DNA of 64,000 bases from Macrocystis pyrifera (taxonomy: Eukaryota > Sar > Phaeophyceae > Laminariales > Laminariaceae), in assembly GCA_031763025.1 (NCBI GenBank), contig JASSKH010000017.1:4840041-4904040 (forward strand). The letters run 5' to 3'. Of the stretch, positions 1-11,313 are shown piece by piece; the first letter of the stretch is position 1; each line of letters starts with the position of its first letter. The position numbers and the translations under genes are program-made. Below the pieces are notes generated by a model, which had not been told where the DNA came from, did no database searches, and was given only the letters and a program-made list of their open reading frames with translations.

Positions 1-2279
1 AAAATGTGTACTGGTATGTAGGTTAGTTGTACAGCATTGTTTCGTGGCGTGATGCAGCAGGGTGAAATATGTATACTTGGTACAGGATTCCTGACATTTT
101 CTTCATATATATAGGTAGGAGTGGGAATTGTCACCGACAAATTGCCAACATCAATATTTTCGGAAATGGGCTGTTTACCTCGATAGGGGAGGGGGCGGCG
201 ATTATTGATGCAAGCGGCCTTCTGGGGCGAGACCGCAGGCCGGTCCCTGACACGAGCTGTTTCATTGAATATCCCTCACAAGCATGATGTTTACGTTACC
301 CCTCTGGCAGAGAAAATAATCTACCTGGTACTTGTTAACTTGATATCAGAGTCCGAAAGTAGCATTTATTATTTATCAGAGGTAGTAATTCTAGACCGTG
401 CAGAGGAATATGACTGTGTCCTCTGCAGTGTGTACACCAACCACATAGTTAGACAAACGTAGCTCGAGGTGGGGGCGTCGGGCTCCCGAACAGAAATAGA
501 GCCTTTCACTCTGACCGGTACTTTAATCCCCGTTTCGACTCTGGTTTGAACATGTCACAGATATTATGCTCTCGGCCAGACGGTACGTATGTTGTACAAG
601 TACAACACTAAAAAAATCCATCGTATATCAGGCAGTGCGAACCGCAAGTTAGTGTTATTGTGCTGACACGCCACCGGTCGCCACGCCGCGCTGAAAAAAT
701 TGCCGTGTGCTGCGCTAAAGTGGCTGTATATTCCGTGTACTCTTCGAATCCCAACGACGGACGGCAACACAGCTCTCTGGCCGCGATTCGTTACATGCCT
801 GTTAGCAATGACTAGTACGTAGCACAAAGGTAAGTGAAGAAACAATCCTGGACCCACACTCCACTTTTTTCATTTTGGGCCGGCCGAGGGGGGGGGGGGG
901 GGCGTGCTCTTTCTCAAAGCACACTAAATCTTATTTAAACAACGACTCAACACTAATTCCTATACACAACAAGCCACATGACCTCAAGCTGGGGTTGCTG
1001 GGGACTAAGGTACTTAAACTGGGTACTAGCAAGTCACTTCGTCATTGATCAGAGCATTCAGAGTTCAGATATGAAAGAAACAGCACTCCGCCCTAGACTG
1101 CTGTGGTATATATGGCGAACAAACACCGCCTGATCCATTGCCTGGAGCAGCCTGATCCTAAAAGCTGGCGGCCTCGGCAACGTAGATCAGGTAGGTGACT
1201 CGAGCTCAGTAAACCATGGGGCTCTGCCTTGAAAGCCACTGATGTAGGTCTTGGTATAGCGTGAAGAAGAAGCCGGCGGGGAGGGGGCGGGGACGGGCGG
1301 GAGGGGTGGCGATCATGGCACGTCCAACGAAACTCTGTCTGTAGGTAGATCTGGCCGGAGAACTGTACCGAGGAGTAGGTAGGTCTGGCCGGAGAACGGT
1401 ACCGAGGAGGTGGTGGAGTGAAGGATCCGATGATGAGTAGGGCAGGGTGTGCTCGGGGTGGGGGAGGGGAGGACAGTTGGTTTGCGACGAAACGGCTAAA
1501 CAGGTTCCGGCTCTGACTGCAGCGGCAAACGGAACGGCCCAAGCTTCGCATAAGACTTGCCTACGAGGGCGGGGAAGTGGTCGGAGGATTATCTGAGTGG
1601 GCTGCTCCAAGTTGCTCCTTTTTTTTGTATGTGTGGGTCGTCTGCTTGTGGGCGCCATTCATTCAAGTAAATTTTGGTTGGGTTGTTGTAGACCAGTCAG
1701 TGTGTGGTGGGCGGTTCCAAATAATTTTCGTCTACCCTAAGGCGACGGGGGGTCGTACTTTTATCAACAAGCGAGTCCTTTTACAGTACCGTTTATTTCC
1801 GGCAACATCTTGGCGGCACTGGTTTGTTCGAGTTAGATTGAGGTGGATCGAAAAAAAAAAAAAACCGAAAACGATTTATTTGTGCCAGCTTTGGCCAGCC
1901 AATTGTTTTGCGAAAACACCAAACAACAGTAATTAAACCAAGATCAAACAAGAAAAATGCGTCCCAGGGATACTTAACTTGAACATCAAACAAGAACAAC
2001 CCAACTGCACACAAGCAAGACGTGAACAAGATCGTAACAACATTGCACATGGGGCTTGAATGTAGCGTTTCGACAACGTTTGCTGACCAACTGGAGTCAA
2101 CAAGGCTTCGGAATGCATATGCTTTGTTCGAGAAAATATACTAAAATTGGGCCGGCCGAGGGGGAGAGGAGGGGGAGTGTGGGTCCAGTATTTTTTTCAT
2201 TTGCCCTTGCGTAGCACCACAGACAGTAACATGAGACAATATGGAACTGGCCCAACTACCGTTATGTTGCAGGTCAACT
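1..2279. other. Stretch without a recognisable gene
   Basis: No open reading frame here looks like a known protein, and the ones present are short or of simple composition. A run of about 15 G lies at 888-902 just after a GGCCGGCC motif. The same GGCCGGCC-plus-G-run motif recurs near 2,150. A short inverted pair (CTGGACCCACACT near 848 and AGTGTGGGTCCAG near 2,178) frames the interval. It may mark the ends of an old repeat, but no target duplication was found. Confidence 0.5.
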
Positions 2280-2281
2280 CC

Positions 2282-2585
2282 TCCTCCTCTTTCCCCTCCC
2301 CCCCCCTCCTCTTCGTCCTCTTTCTCCTCCTTCTACATTCGATTCCATTAGCAGTAGCATCATCACTACCATGGTTGTCACAAGCAGCACCAGCACCAGC
2401 GCAAGGATCGTCAGCAATAAGAGCATGGCAGCATCAGCAGCATCCGTAGAAGAAGCAGAAGAAGGAGTAATAACATCACTCTTTAAGCATCAATGTCAGC
2501 ATTTTCGTCAGTTAGTCCTAGCATCAGCATCAGCAAGCACCACCACCGCCAGTATCAAAAGCATCAGCACTACAACAGCGTCCTT

Positions 2586-2655
<70 letters not shown>

Positions 2656-2860
2656 TCTCTTGTTTTTCCAGCAGATTTTCCGGAAGAACAAGCCAAAAAG
2701 CCTCTCCAAACGACAAAACGAAAGCAAAGAACGGCACAGCAGCAGTAGTACAGGGGACGCAAACTCCAAATCACTCCATCGTCGAACCAGGTATAGTGTA
2801 GCGTTGTGGACTACACAATACATTACTCCATGAAACACACAGTCTTGACCCCCCCCATCC
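2282..2860. repeat. Segmental duplicate of the region 3' of glycerol kinase, with a 68-nt poly-C run
   Basis: This block matches 17,975-18,560, which lies just downstream of the glycerol kinase stop codon. Shared landmarks in the same order are a TTCGATTCC segment, a series of CAGCA-rich codon-like repeats, and an AAAGCCTCTCCAAACG segment (near 2,697 and 18,363). A run of 68 consecutive C occupies 2,587-2,654, where the other copy has a much shorter C run. Together with the exon-10 copy at 3,127-3,308 it suggests that the 3' end of the gene was duplicated to this place. Confidence 0.6.
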
Positions 2861-3126
2861 CCCCCGTCAGACTCCCCCTCAATCCGCCCCAACCCGCCCC
2901 CTTCCCCCTTTCGCGGACCCCCCCGCCCCCCTCCCCCTTCCCCGTACAAGCCTAGAAAGAGCAGCAGCAGAGCAGTGATGTATCCATATTTTCGGGCACG
3001 CCAAGACCTTTTTCTGTCTTATTATACCGGTTTAAATGTAGAGGGACGCTCGGTCATGGGATCACTATACCAAGTATATGAGTACCAGGTACGTACGTGC
3101 CAGGTGTAGCTACGCAAGAAGTGTAC

Positions 3127-3308
3127 CTTGTCGCGCTCGTTTGTCCGCCACCATGATGGAGGCGTAATCGTTGCTCAAGGCCCACGTCCTGGCGAGGTCG
3201 TGTGTGTCCCTCCACACGCCCACAACCAGGCCGGCGGCGAAAGTTAAAGCGTATTCGACGTATATACCCGATGCCGAGAGCTGTGGTCTCGGACATCCTC
3301 GGCCGCAC
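3127..3308 (-). pseudogene. Decayed copy of glycerol kinase exon 10
   Basis: Read on the minus strand this matches exon 10 of the glycerol kinase gene (19,839-19,994): the RPRMSETTALG start, a WRDT-like middle part and the stretch that encodes YASTMVAEKRDK are recognisable, but the reading frame is not kept. The copy has the neighbouring intron sequence too, including an ACGAT-type pentanucleotide array on its upstream side (3,480-3,670), as the real exon does. A second short copy of the exon's first bases and its acceptor lies at 3,356-3,410. No counterpart of exon 11 was found between this copy and the duplicated 3' flank at 2.28-2.86 kb. It is a non-functional host-gene remnant; whether more exons once existed is unknown. 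Confidence 0.75.
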
Positions 3309-3479
3309 CACCCGCAGTAGTATTAGCTTATCATACGTACGTACAGCAGTAGTGCACATCCTCGGCCGCACCACCAGCAGCAGTAGTATTATCATATCAT
3401 ACGTACGTACGTACGTACAGTAGTGCGCACCTGCAGCATCGTAGTATCAAGTGAGGTGTGATTATATATGATACCTGGT

Positions 3480-3670
3480 ACGATATAATGTGATGTGATA
3501 CGATACGATACGGTATTATATACCAGGTACTAGATACATGGTACGATTCGACACGACATGGTGTGATACGATACGATACGATATGATACGATACGATACG
3601 ATAAGATATGATAAGATACGAGCGGTCTCTCGCATCCTGGATGATATAACCAGATAACGATACGATACAA
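3480..3670. repeat. Degenerate pentanucleotide array (ACGAT-type)
   Basis: Repeated GATAC/ACGAT units with frequent ATGAT variants. The same type of array fills glycerol kinase intron 9 beside exon 10 (20,015-20,450), which supports a common origin by duplication. Confidence 0.8.
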
Positions 3671-3699
3671 CAGCGGCATGTGCTTTTGTGTGTTGTATT

Positions 3700-4530
3700 T
3701 GTGTACCGTACGAGTACGTAGGTTGTATTATACAATGCTACTGTTGTATTAATAGTGTATCTTATTTCACAGCACTCGTTTCAGCATTAAGATCCTCAAG
3801 GTTTGATCTTATGTACTGCGAATGAACACAGATCCTGCACAAAAACAATTTTTAACGGCAGGATAGGCCCTCTGTAGATATCTGATCTGCAGTAAGATGA
3901 TCTACTATATATAATACTTTACTGCTGCTACTGTATAATAATTGATTCTACAGTAGATCGTGATATGTCCACTGTGTGTACGTGACAAACAGTACTCGCA
4001 GTATAAACATCCACAATACTTGGAGTACTCAGAGTACGTAACAAGAGTATTGAACTCGTAAATACTCGCAGAAAAATACACTCCGGAATACTCCCAGGTA
4101 CTGGGAGCATCGTCTGTGTAACGTTTTTTTCGAAACGGCACAAAAAAAACTTGACGAACGTTGGGAACCTTGGGCGTTTTTATACTATTCATAATACTGC
4201 TGTAGGAGTACGGCAGTACCTGCTTCGGTCTGTGAAGCCCGTATTTTGTGGGGCGCTCTCAATCAAGGGCACGCCAGATCAACAAAGGCGATCACAAGAT
4301 AACACTGCAAGCAGCAAGCGGTTGCTTCGCTCCGTATAATCGAGGCTACTACGACGGACTGACACGAAGGTCTCGCCCCTGCCCGACTGCTGGCACTTTT
4401 GTTCCTACCATTGCTGCTACTCTTTTCCACCAGGTGCGGTACATACGTACTCTTCTTCGTGCTCAACACGTTTTGGTCGGACGTCTTTTCAAATCGAGCT
4501 CGTATTATTGTTGTTAACTGTGTGATCGAG
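3700..4530. other. AT-rich stretch, no gene seen
   Basis: No plausible coding region and no repeat shared with the rest of the window was recognised. Several short TACTC-type words recur between 3,980 and 4,110. Confidence 0.4.
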
Positions 4531-4534
4531 CTCA

Positions 4535-4950
4535 AACCAAGCTCGCTCGTTCGCTCGCTACTGCTTACTCCTGCTGCTGCTGCTGCTGCTGCTACTACTG
4601 CTGCTGTTGCTGCTGTGCACCGCACGTGTTCGTCGACCACAGCTAGCTGTGGTGCTAGCTGACCGCCGTGTGCTCTGCTGACGGGCAACTAACTGGGTCA
4701 TCGTCATCATCCCCCAAGAGAATTTGCCGTCCAGCTGTTGTTGCTGTCGGCCTACAACAGTTTTAGGCCGACAGCAGCGGCTGGACGGCAGTCTCTCTCG
4801 GGGGATGATGACGATGATGCAGTTAGTTACTCGTCAACAGAACACGCGTCGGACAGCTAGCACCACAGTTGTGGTCAGCGAACACCTGCTGTGCACAGCA
4901 GCAGCACAGCAAGCAGTAGCGAGGGAGCGAGCGAGGTTTTACGCCCAGGG
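4535..4950. repeat. Foldback of about 400 bp (long imperfect hairpin)
   Basis: The two halves are reverse complements around an axis near 4,760. Paired blocks from the centre outward are CCGTCCAGC with GCTGGACGG, TCATCGTCATCATCCCCC with GGGGGATGATGACGATGA, CTAGCTGTGGTGCTAGCTG with CAGCTAGCACCACAGTTG, and outer GCTGCTGTGCAC with GTGCACAGCAGC, then GCTCGCTCG with CGAGCGAGC. No terminal target duplication was identified. It may be a foldback MITE or a transcribed hairpin; I cannot tell which. Confidence 0.75.
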
Positions 4951-5229
4951 CGGGCGAGCGCGTTTTTTCCGGTGGGTGGGCATATACCCTCTTTCTTGCT
5001 GATATTTGTCGAGCGCGTTCAGTGGTGTGCTGGTGCTGGTGCTGGTGCTCTGGGGACGGCGACCGTGCTTGGCTTACCCCTGTTCCTTGCTGCGTGTGTG
5101 TGGTTGGTAGAACGCGCACTTGTAACGCTTATTATACTGGAGCTTTCGTCACTTGACGGCACGAGGAAGCGCGAAGCGTATACACAGGACTTCAGGTTTC
5201 GAGAGGGGGTTCCCCGACAGATATTGGTA
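4951..5229. other. Spacer between foldback and MITE, no gene seen
   Basis: GC-rich, with a GGTGCTGGTGCTGGTGCT micro-repeat near 5,030. Nothing supports a gene. Confidence 0.35.
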
Positions 5230-5334
5230 TTACGGGGGTCCATAGTTAACAGGACCTATGGTGTACATAAAAACCTATATATTTGACTATTTTTACTAAC
5301 AAAATTTGGTCCCGTTAACTATGGACCCCTGTAA
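5230..5334. mobile_element. 105-bp palindromic MITE, family A (TA-flanked)
   Basis: It begins TTACGGGGG and ends CCCC(T)GTAA, with inverted termini that carry a CATAG...CTATG block and GGACC/GGTCC, around an AT-rich core with CCTATATATTT and CAAAATTTGGT. Near-identical copies lie at 6,248, 21,627, 31,309, 36,446 and 41,802. Termini flanked by TA fit a Tc1/mariner-derived MITE; that assignment is inferred, since no transposase is present. Confidence 0.85.
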
Positions 5335-5722
5335 TAGTAATAGTACGTACCTATCCTACGTACAAAGTCTGTTTTTGGGTTATTATGAAAGTGTTGTTCC
5401 AAAGCCAGCGAAAGCGAACGCGGTGATCGTTCGCTCGCCGTGAAGTTTCTCGTACCACTCTGGGCGTCAATATAGTCGCCATTTCACCACTACGCTGAAT
5501 ACTGAACGTTTATTATATTTCCGTCCAGAGAGTAGTAAGCAAGAGTACGCCCACACCACAAGAGAGGCACGCTCGCTCGGCATCGTCAATCTGTTTCTTG
5601 TTACATGGCGGACGCCCACACCTGTGTGTGGTATCAGCACGTGCTGTACTTGTCGTGTTCAGCCGCCGCCCCTTGCGTATTCGTGTAGTTCTCTCGATGC
5701 ATCGGGGCCGTGCACGGCCCTA

Positions 5723-5724
<2 letters not shown>
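5335..5724. other. Spacer between MITE A and the TAC array
   Basis: No recognisable gene or shared repeat. The short reading frames here do not look coding. Confidence 0.35.
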
Positions 5725-6247
<523 letters not shown>

Positions 6248-6354
6248 TTACGGGGGACCATAGTAAATAGGACCTACGGTACAGACAAAAAATCTCTATA
6301 TTCTCCTTCTTTTAGTAACTAATATTTGGTCCCATTAACTATGGTCCCCCGTAA
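6248..6354. mobile_element. 105-bp palindromic MITE, family A
   Basis: Same termini and core as the copy at 5,230. It is inserted in, or captured by, the TAC microsatellite: CTA units continue on its right side at 6,355. Confidence 0.85.
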
Positions 6355-6599
6355 AACTACTACTACTACTGCTCCACCCCCGAAAAATATATACCTGGTA
6401 CCAAGGCAATTGTTCTTCTTCTTATTATCATTATTATTGTTAATATCAATATTACTATTATTATGCTTGCCTTCCGACAATATAGCGTAGATGCCGTTCC
6501 GATATAAACCGAATATCCTCCCGTAAATCAGCAGTATCCCTCATACGCTTCTCTGCCAGCCGTTTCCCAATTTCCATTACCCACAGCATTTCATTTTAG

Positions 6600-6953
6600 C
6601 TACCGGTACACTGTAGTATATCCTGTTCATCAACGTTCCGTCCCCAGGTCATTGGCCGCATTCCTCCGGTTTCTTCCTCCCTTCCCCTAGCGGCCTGGCG
6701 GTCCCTCAGGGCTAGTTTATACCTATGCACTCGGCGCGAAATCGCGACGTGGGTGGTCACCGAGATGATCTGGAAGAAAGAGGCGTTCTTTGAAGACGCC
6801 TTTCCGCGCCAGGGACGATCCGTCCGTCCCTCTGACAATACTTGCCGCTACCTGATCAATCAGATCGCAGCCTTCCTTTCCGAGGCGCCCAAAGCTTTCC
6901 ACCGCGAGGGTGGCGAGTTTGTGGCTGCGCTCGTCGAAGGCAAGGCAATACAT
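6600..6953 (-). pseudogene. LINE-like retrotransposon C-terminal remnant
   Basis: Minus-strand frames read LATLAVESFGRLGKEG, then IDQVAASIVRGTDGSSLARKG, then QIISVTTHVAISRRVHRYKLAL, with a frame change near 6,785. The pattern resembles the region behind the reverse transcriptase of non-LTR elements common in algal genomes. Downstream on the same strand, an ATT-rich stretch at 6,420-6,470 could be its 3' tail. The family assignment rests on memory of such proteins and is tentative. The piece is 5'-truncated and not functional. Confidence 0.4.
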
Positions 6954-9000
6954 ACACCTGGGGAAAAAACAAATAACTACGTAAACAATGAGTCCAACCG
7001 GTTGAGTGGCTGATACTATTTGATACGGAAAAAAACACCAGATGGTCGAACGAAACCCGCTGACGACCGAGGACGAGAGGTGGACGTTTTCGATTTTCTA
7101 AATTGTTTTCTTCTGGTACATTATCATACATACCACTCCAGGCGTGAATATAGTCCCCGTTTGTACTCTGATGTTGATGCCAAACGGTGATTATATTCCC
7201 CGCCAGAGTGGTGTTATTTTTCCACACCATTTAGATATATTTTTAGCCCTAATGTTTTTTTTCTTTTTTTCATCCATCCGATCTATTGTTTTCGGCCTTG
7301 TTTTCTCTCTCCCTCCTAATCAATAGTCGTAAGTCAGATCGGGGGTCACCAATATCAGGCTCTCTCTTCCCCCATTCCCACTGCGGTTCACGGCTTGTAT
7401 TTGTGTCGCGAGAAGACTTCAGCCCTTCCTTCCCTCGTCGACTCGCGTCGTTCCATCCCACCTTTCGTGAACGACTCGTACACGATACCGGCATGTACCA
7501 AAGGTACTATGGTAATAAAGAGAAACCTCTTTCAGCTCGTTCGTGGGGTGGACGTCGTCCATTGATTCTTATTACCCATCGAACGCACTTACACATACCG
7601 CACTGCTGTGTTCAGTCCCTGCCCTCCCCCCCCCCTCCTGTGCCCTCTATGGTCTTACAATCATGGTCATGCATGACATGAGCACACACACCCCTCCCCT
7701 TCCCTCCCCTGCCTCCGTGGATCGGAAAGTAGGCCCTCCTTCCCCCCCTGCGGCGGAAAGCATGTTCATGTATTTCTCTTGAGAGATCGGCCGCTTATAT
7801 GCAGCACACTACTCTAGCCTCGAAGTGTTTTCCTTTTTCCCCCCATTCCATCTACTGTTTAATGTACTGGCATTTTCTTTGCTCTACTTTCTGCAGCTTC
7901 CCTACTTCCTTCCTTGCGTAACCCAGAGATCCGGGGTTAGATCCAATGGCATGATTGATTCAGACAACGAACGGGCGGGCAGCTTATAGGTGTGTGTCAA
8001 TCGCAACAACAACAACAAAAAAGACGACGGCCGAAAAGAAAATGAAGACGCGTAAAGAGAACGACATTCATACCCAAACCGATTGACGTACCAAAACCCT
8101 CCTGAACCCAATCGCCCCTTCCGGCATCTCATCATCTCACACGTTAAGCGGCAACTGACTGCCACGTACATCCAGAGTAAATAGAAGGCACTCCTCTCCC
8201 CCCCCCCTCCCACTGCGTGCTGCCTGTTATCGCGAGCAGGGTTCATTCCGCATGTTCTTCCCTCACCGACTCGCGAATTGATTGGATCGACAGCGGGGGC
8301 AACAGAGGGGTCGCAGGCCACCGGAGGTATGTCGCGCAACGAAAGGGCAGCTATAATTAAGGGGGAACAGAGTAAATCAGAATCAAATGTGGGGTGTTAA
8401 CACACGGGGATGTATCAGGTACCAGATATGTTTTTTTGAGTCCATTGCGGCTTCCGACTACTAACATTAGAGATAACCCCCTCGTAATAAAATAATATGT
8501 CATGTGATGGCGAGAGCAATGTCTAGGTATGGCACATAAGGCACACGTGCTGCCACAGGTGCTAGAGCAGTAGGTAGGGTTATCGTAGCACCTACCGAAG
8601 CAAAAAAGCGCAATGCACATACCATTACTCGTCCCTTTTCGGCGACACGTGACCGAAAAAAAAGTGACAAAACATTTATCAGGTATATTACCTACAGTAA
8701 TTCCTGGTTGGTGCTGTGCTGTCACCCGTTTTTCTGCCAGAGAGGTACATTGAACTCGTCGGTATATTTGGCTGCCTTTACGACACAATATTATGTTTTA
8801 CATTTTACATACCTTCCTCCGTCCGGTGGTTTTTCTCGTCCTCTCCCTGTCATTCAAACATAACAAACTCTTTGTTTCGGGGATGGATGGATGTGCTTGA
8901 AATGCAACGGAAATAAGGAAGGGGGGAAGGGAGCAAGGGATGACGGAAGGAGATGTACGACACGCGCTCAAGCACGATGACACATTATTTTTGCTGTTAT
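6954..9000. other. Two-kilobase stretch without a recognisable gene
   Basis: It has pyrimidine-rich segments and a small palindromic repeat at 7,126-7,220 (ACCACTCC...GGAGTGGT type) whose core, CTCTGATGT followed by CAAACG and TGATTATA, recurs at 10,674-10,765. Segments near 7,340-7,480 and 7,860-7,950 resemble 10,020-10,230, so part of this may be an old dispersed repeat. Confidence 0.4.
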
Positions 9001-9298
9001 GTACACGCTTTTTCACTCGCTTTTCGAGTACTTCCCAGTTGGCATATTTGCTAGAAGGGTGATAAAATCAAAAGTTACTCCTCGCACTTTAGGTCGCTAC
9101 GTACACGCTTTTTTTCACTTGCTTTTCAAATACCTTCGGGTTGGCATATTTCCATAGAAGGGTGATTGAACCTAATCTCTTGCTTTTTAGGTCGCAATAT
9201 ATACGTTTTGCACTCGCTTTGCGAAAAAACTCCGGGTTGGCATATGTCCTAGACGGGGGGATAAAACCTAATAACTTGCTTTTTAGGTCGCCTATACG
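9001..9298. repeat. Tandem repeat, about 100-bp unit, three copies
   Basis: Each unit has TACACGCTTTTT- or ATACGTTTTGC-like starts, then CACTCGCTTT, GGGTTGGCATAT, AGAAGGGTGATA and CTTTTTAGGTCGC. The three units diverge from each other by an estimated 15 to 25 percent. Confidence 0.85.
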
Positions 9299-9717
9299 TA
9301 CCTGGGCAGGGTCCCAAAAAAAGAGTCAAGACAGGTTTATTGCTACCCCTTCATTGCGCGCGCCTACCATACCCTGATAACACGTACGATAAAACGGCAC
9401 ACTCCCTCGAACGAATTTCCACGCTGATATTATCAAAAACAAGGAGAGAGTACTTAACTGTCGAGAGACGGTTCGTCTGTGAAAATCTATAGATCTCGGA
9501 CGAGACATTTTTTCCAAAGCCCTCACCATTTTCGTTTGAGTGTGTGTGCCCTGCACCCCCTCCCCTTCCTTGCTTTGCAGAAAGCTGGCTTGGAAATTCT
9601 ACCCAGAGGGGCTGTTTATTTGCGCGCCACCAGTGTGCTTACTGTAGTGTACTCGCAAGAAGCGCCACAGCAGGTCTCGATCGTGCTTTTGAGACGGTCT
9701 ACGGTGGGGGGGAACTC

Positions 9718-9812
9718 TTAACCCTTTCAGGACTGCAGTCTCGTGTTGGAGACGAACCACTCAAATTCTAAGTAGTTTGTCCCCAAAACGGGACTGCAGT
9801 CCTAAAAGAGCT
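9718..9812. mobile_element. About 95-bp palindromic MITE, family B (TTAA-flanked)
   Basis: Left arm is TTAACCCTTTCAGGACTGCAG, right arm is GGGACTGCAGTCCTAAAAG, around a core with AAACCACTC and AGTAGTTTGTCCCC. At least twelve copies occur in the window. TTAA next to CCC termini recalls piggyBac-type insertion, but this is inference. Confidence 0.8.
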
Positions 9813-11193
9813 GACACATCAGTGGTGTGACTGAGTTCCTCGACTGAAAAGCTACAGCAGTACCCCGTAACGCAAAGCGCTCTGGATGGACACATAAGGA
9901 CCGTTTATACATCAACATGCATACCGAGCGGACCTTATATTTACGTCCAGTCCCGAGTGCTATTTGGATCCGACGTACCTGGTATGTTTTTTTTAACTCT
10001 TAACGTTGTTCGTTAGGTATATACGTTGCCCTTTTCCTATTCCATCTGGTATCATCTTTTTGCTCTACATCTCCGGCTCCCTCCGTTCCGTAACTCAGAT
10101 CCCTTAGTATGGTCACATAGCGGAAAGCTCTTCCTCCGCCCTCCTCCCCGCTTAGGTGCGTGTGCGTCTTCATTTCTATCTCGAGAAGAGTAGTTCCGCC
10201 TTTTCTTCCCTCGTCGACTCACATTGTCCGATGGCAGACGAAATAAAAATACTAGTAGCGTAAATTCTGACGCCTAAACCGACGCTTCCCCAATCAATCA
10301 AACCTGAAAGGATGACGTTCTCTTATGTTTTTCCATGTATTATAGTACAGCCGGCCTTAGCCTCCATTCCTGTTTCTGATTTCGTATCGTTAATAATAGG
10401 CGTTCCCGTGCTGCGTGTGCGCATAAATATGTATCTTACGTGCAGGTAAATATTTGCGTTATTGGTTCCCCACATCTCCTCTCCTCCCTCCCCACCCCCC
10501 CCCCCCGAAATATTTTTCGGGATGACATCTCGCGCCCCCCCCCCCCTTGCGTAAAGGCCTTCCTTCGGCAAGGAAGGTGGTGATTTAGGTACCGTAGATT
10601 CGACAGCGAAGAGAGAGGTGTTCTTCTTGGAAGCGCGAGGTGAGACTTGTTCGTGCAAGCAAAAAACATGCCAGTGCCGCTCTGTTCTGGCCGTAAATGT
10701 AATTCCCGTTTGGACTCTGATGTCAGTATCAAACGTTGATTATAGTACCGGACATACCAGTACCTCTCTGGCCTGGCCGGAAAATACAATTAATGCTATT
10801 CCCTTTCGTTTGTGGGCTCTGATGTCAACACATACACGGCGATCATGTTTGGTCAGAGACTCAGAGAAGTAAGTTGAAAGAAGGAAAGCAGGTCACACGA
10901 ACACACACAAAAAACCAACAGCACCGAAGGGTACTCGCACTAAAAGCACTACAAAATATGAAATCGACTCCCCGCTTTGTTTTCGAGACAGGTATGATGT
11001 GACTAGGTTAAACCATGCTGGTAAGATATTTGTTTTTGTTGATTCGTGCCGAAATCCCATCCCACTTACCTGTCCCTCTGTTCTTCATTCTGACCTTTCT
11101 AGGACTGTCTTGTGGTGTCGGTCTCCTCTTTTATTCTTGTCGTGTATGTACCCTCGGAGCGGGGTGTGGGGGTGAAGAGCGTCTGCGATCATC
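9813..11193. other. Upstream stretch of the unknown gene, no other gene seen
   Basis: It contains a small palindrome at about 9,893-9,965 (TAAGGACCG...CGGACCTTA), the second copy of a CTCTGATGT-centred palindrome (10,674-10,765), and C runs near 10,493 and 10,539. The promoter of the gene that starts at 11,194 should lie at its right end, but no motif is convincing. Confidence 0.4.
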
Positions 11194-11313
11194 ATGGACC
11201 GCACTACGCGATACGTCCAGCTTGCGCGACAGACGGTAGGCGCAATGCTGCGGGCATGGGATCAGAAAGGAGGCAGCCAAGGGTTCGATCGGCTGTGGGA
11301 AACCCACAGTGAG
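11194..11313 (+). CDS. Unknown gene, exon 1
   Basis: Forty codons from MDRTTRY to WETHSE, ending in phase 0 before GTGTGT. The frame fits exon 2 without adjustment. Confidence 0.6.

Noticed and set aside
843-2190. Possible element framed by CTGGACCCACACT and its reverse complement
   Set aside because: The adjoining GGCCGGCCGAGGGGG block is in direct, not inverted, orientation, and no target duplication was found.
2371-2949. Poly-Pro and poly-Gly open frames
   Set aside because: Produced by the 68-nt C run in two orientations.
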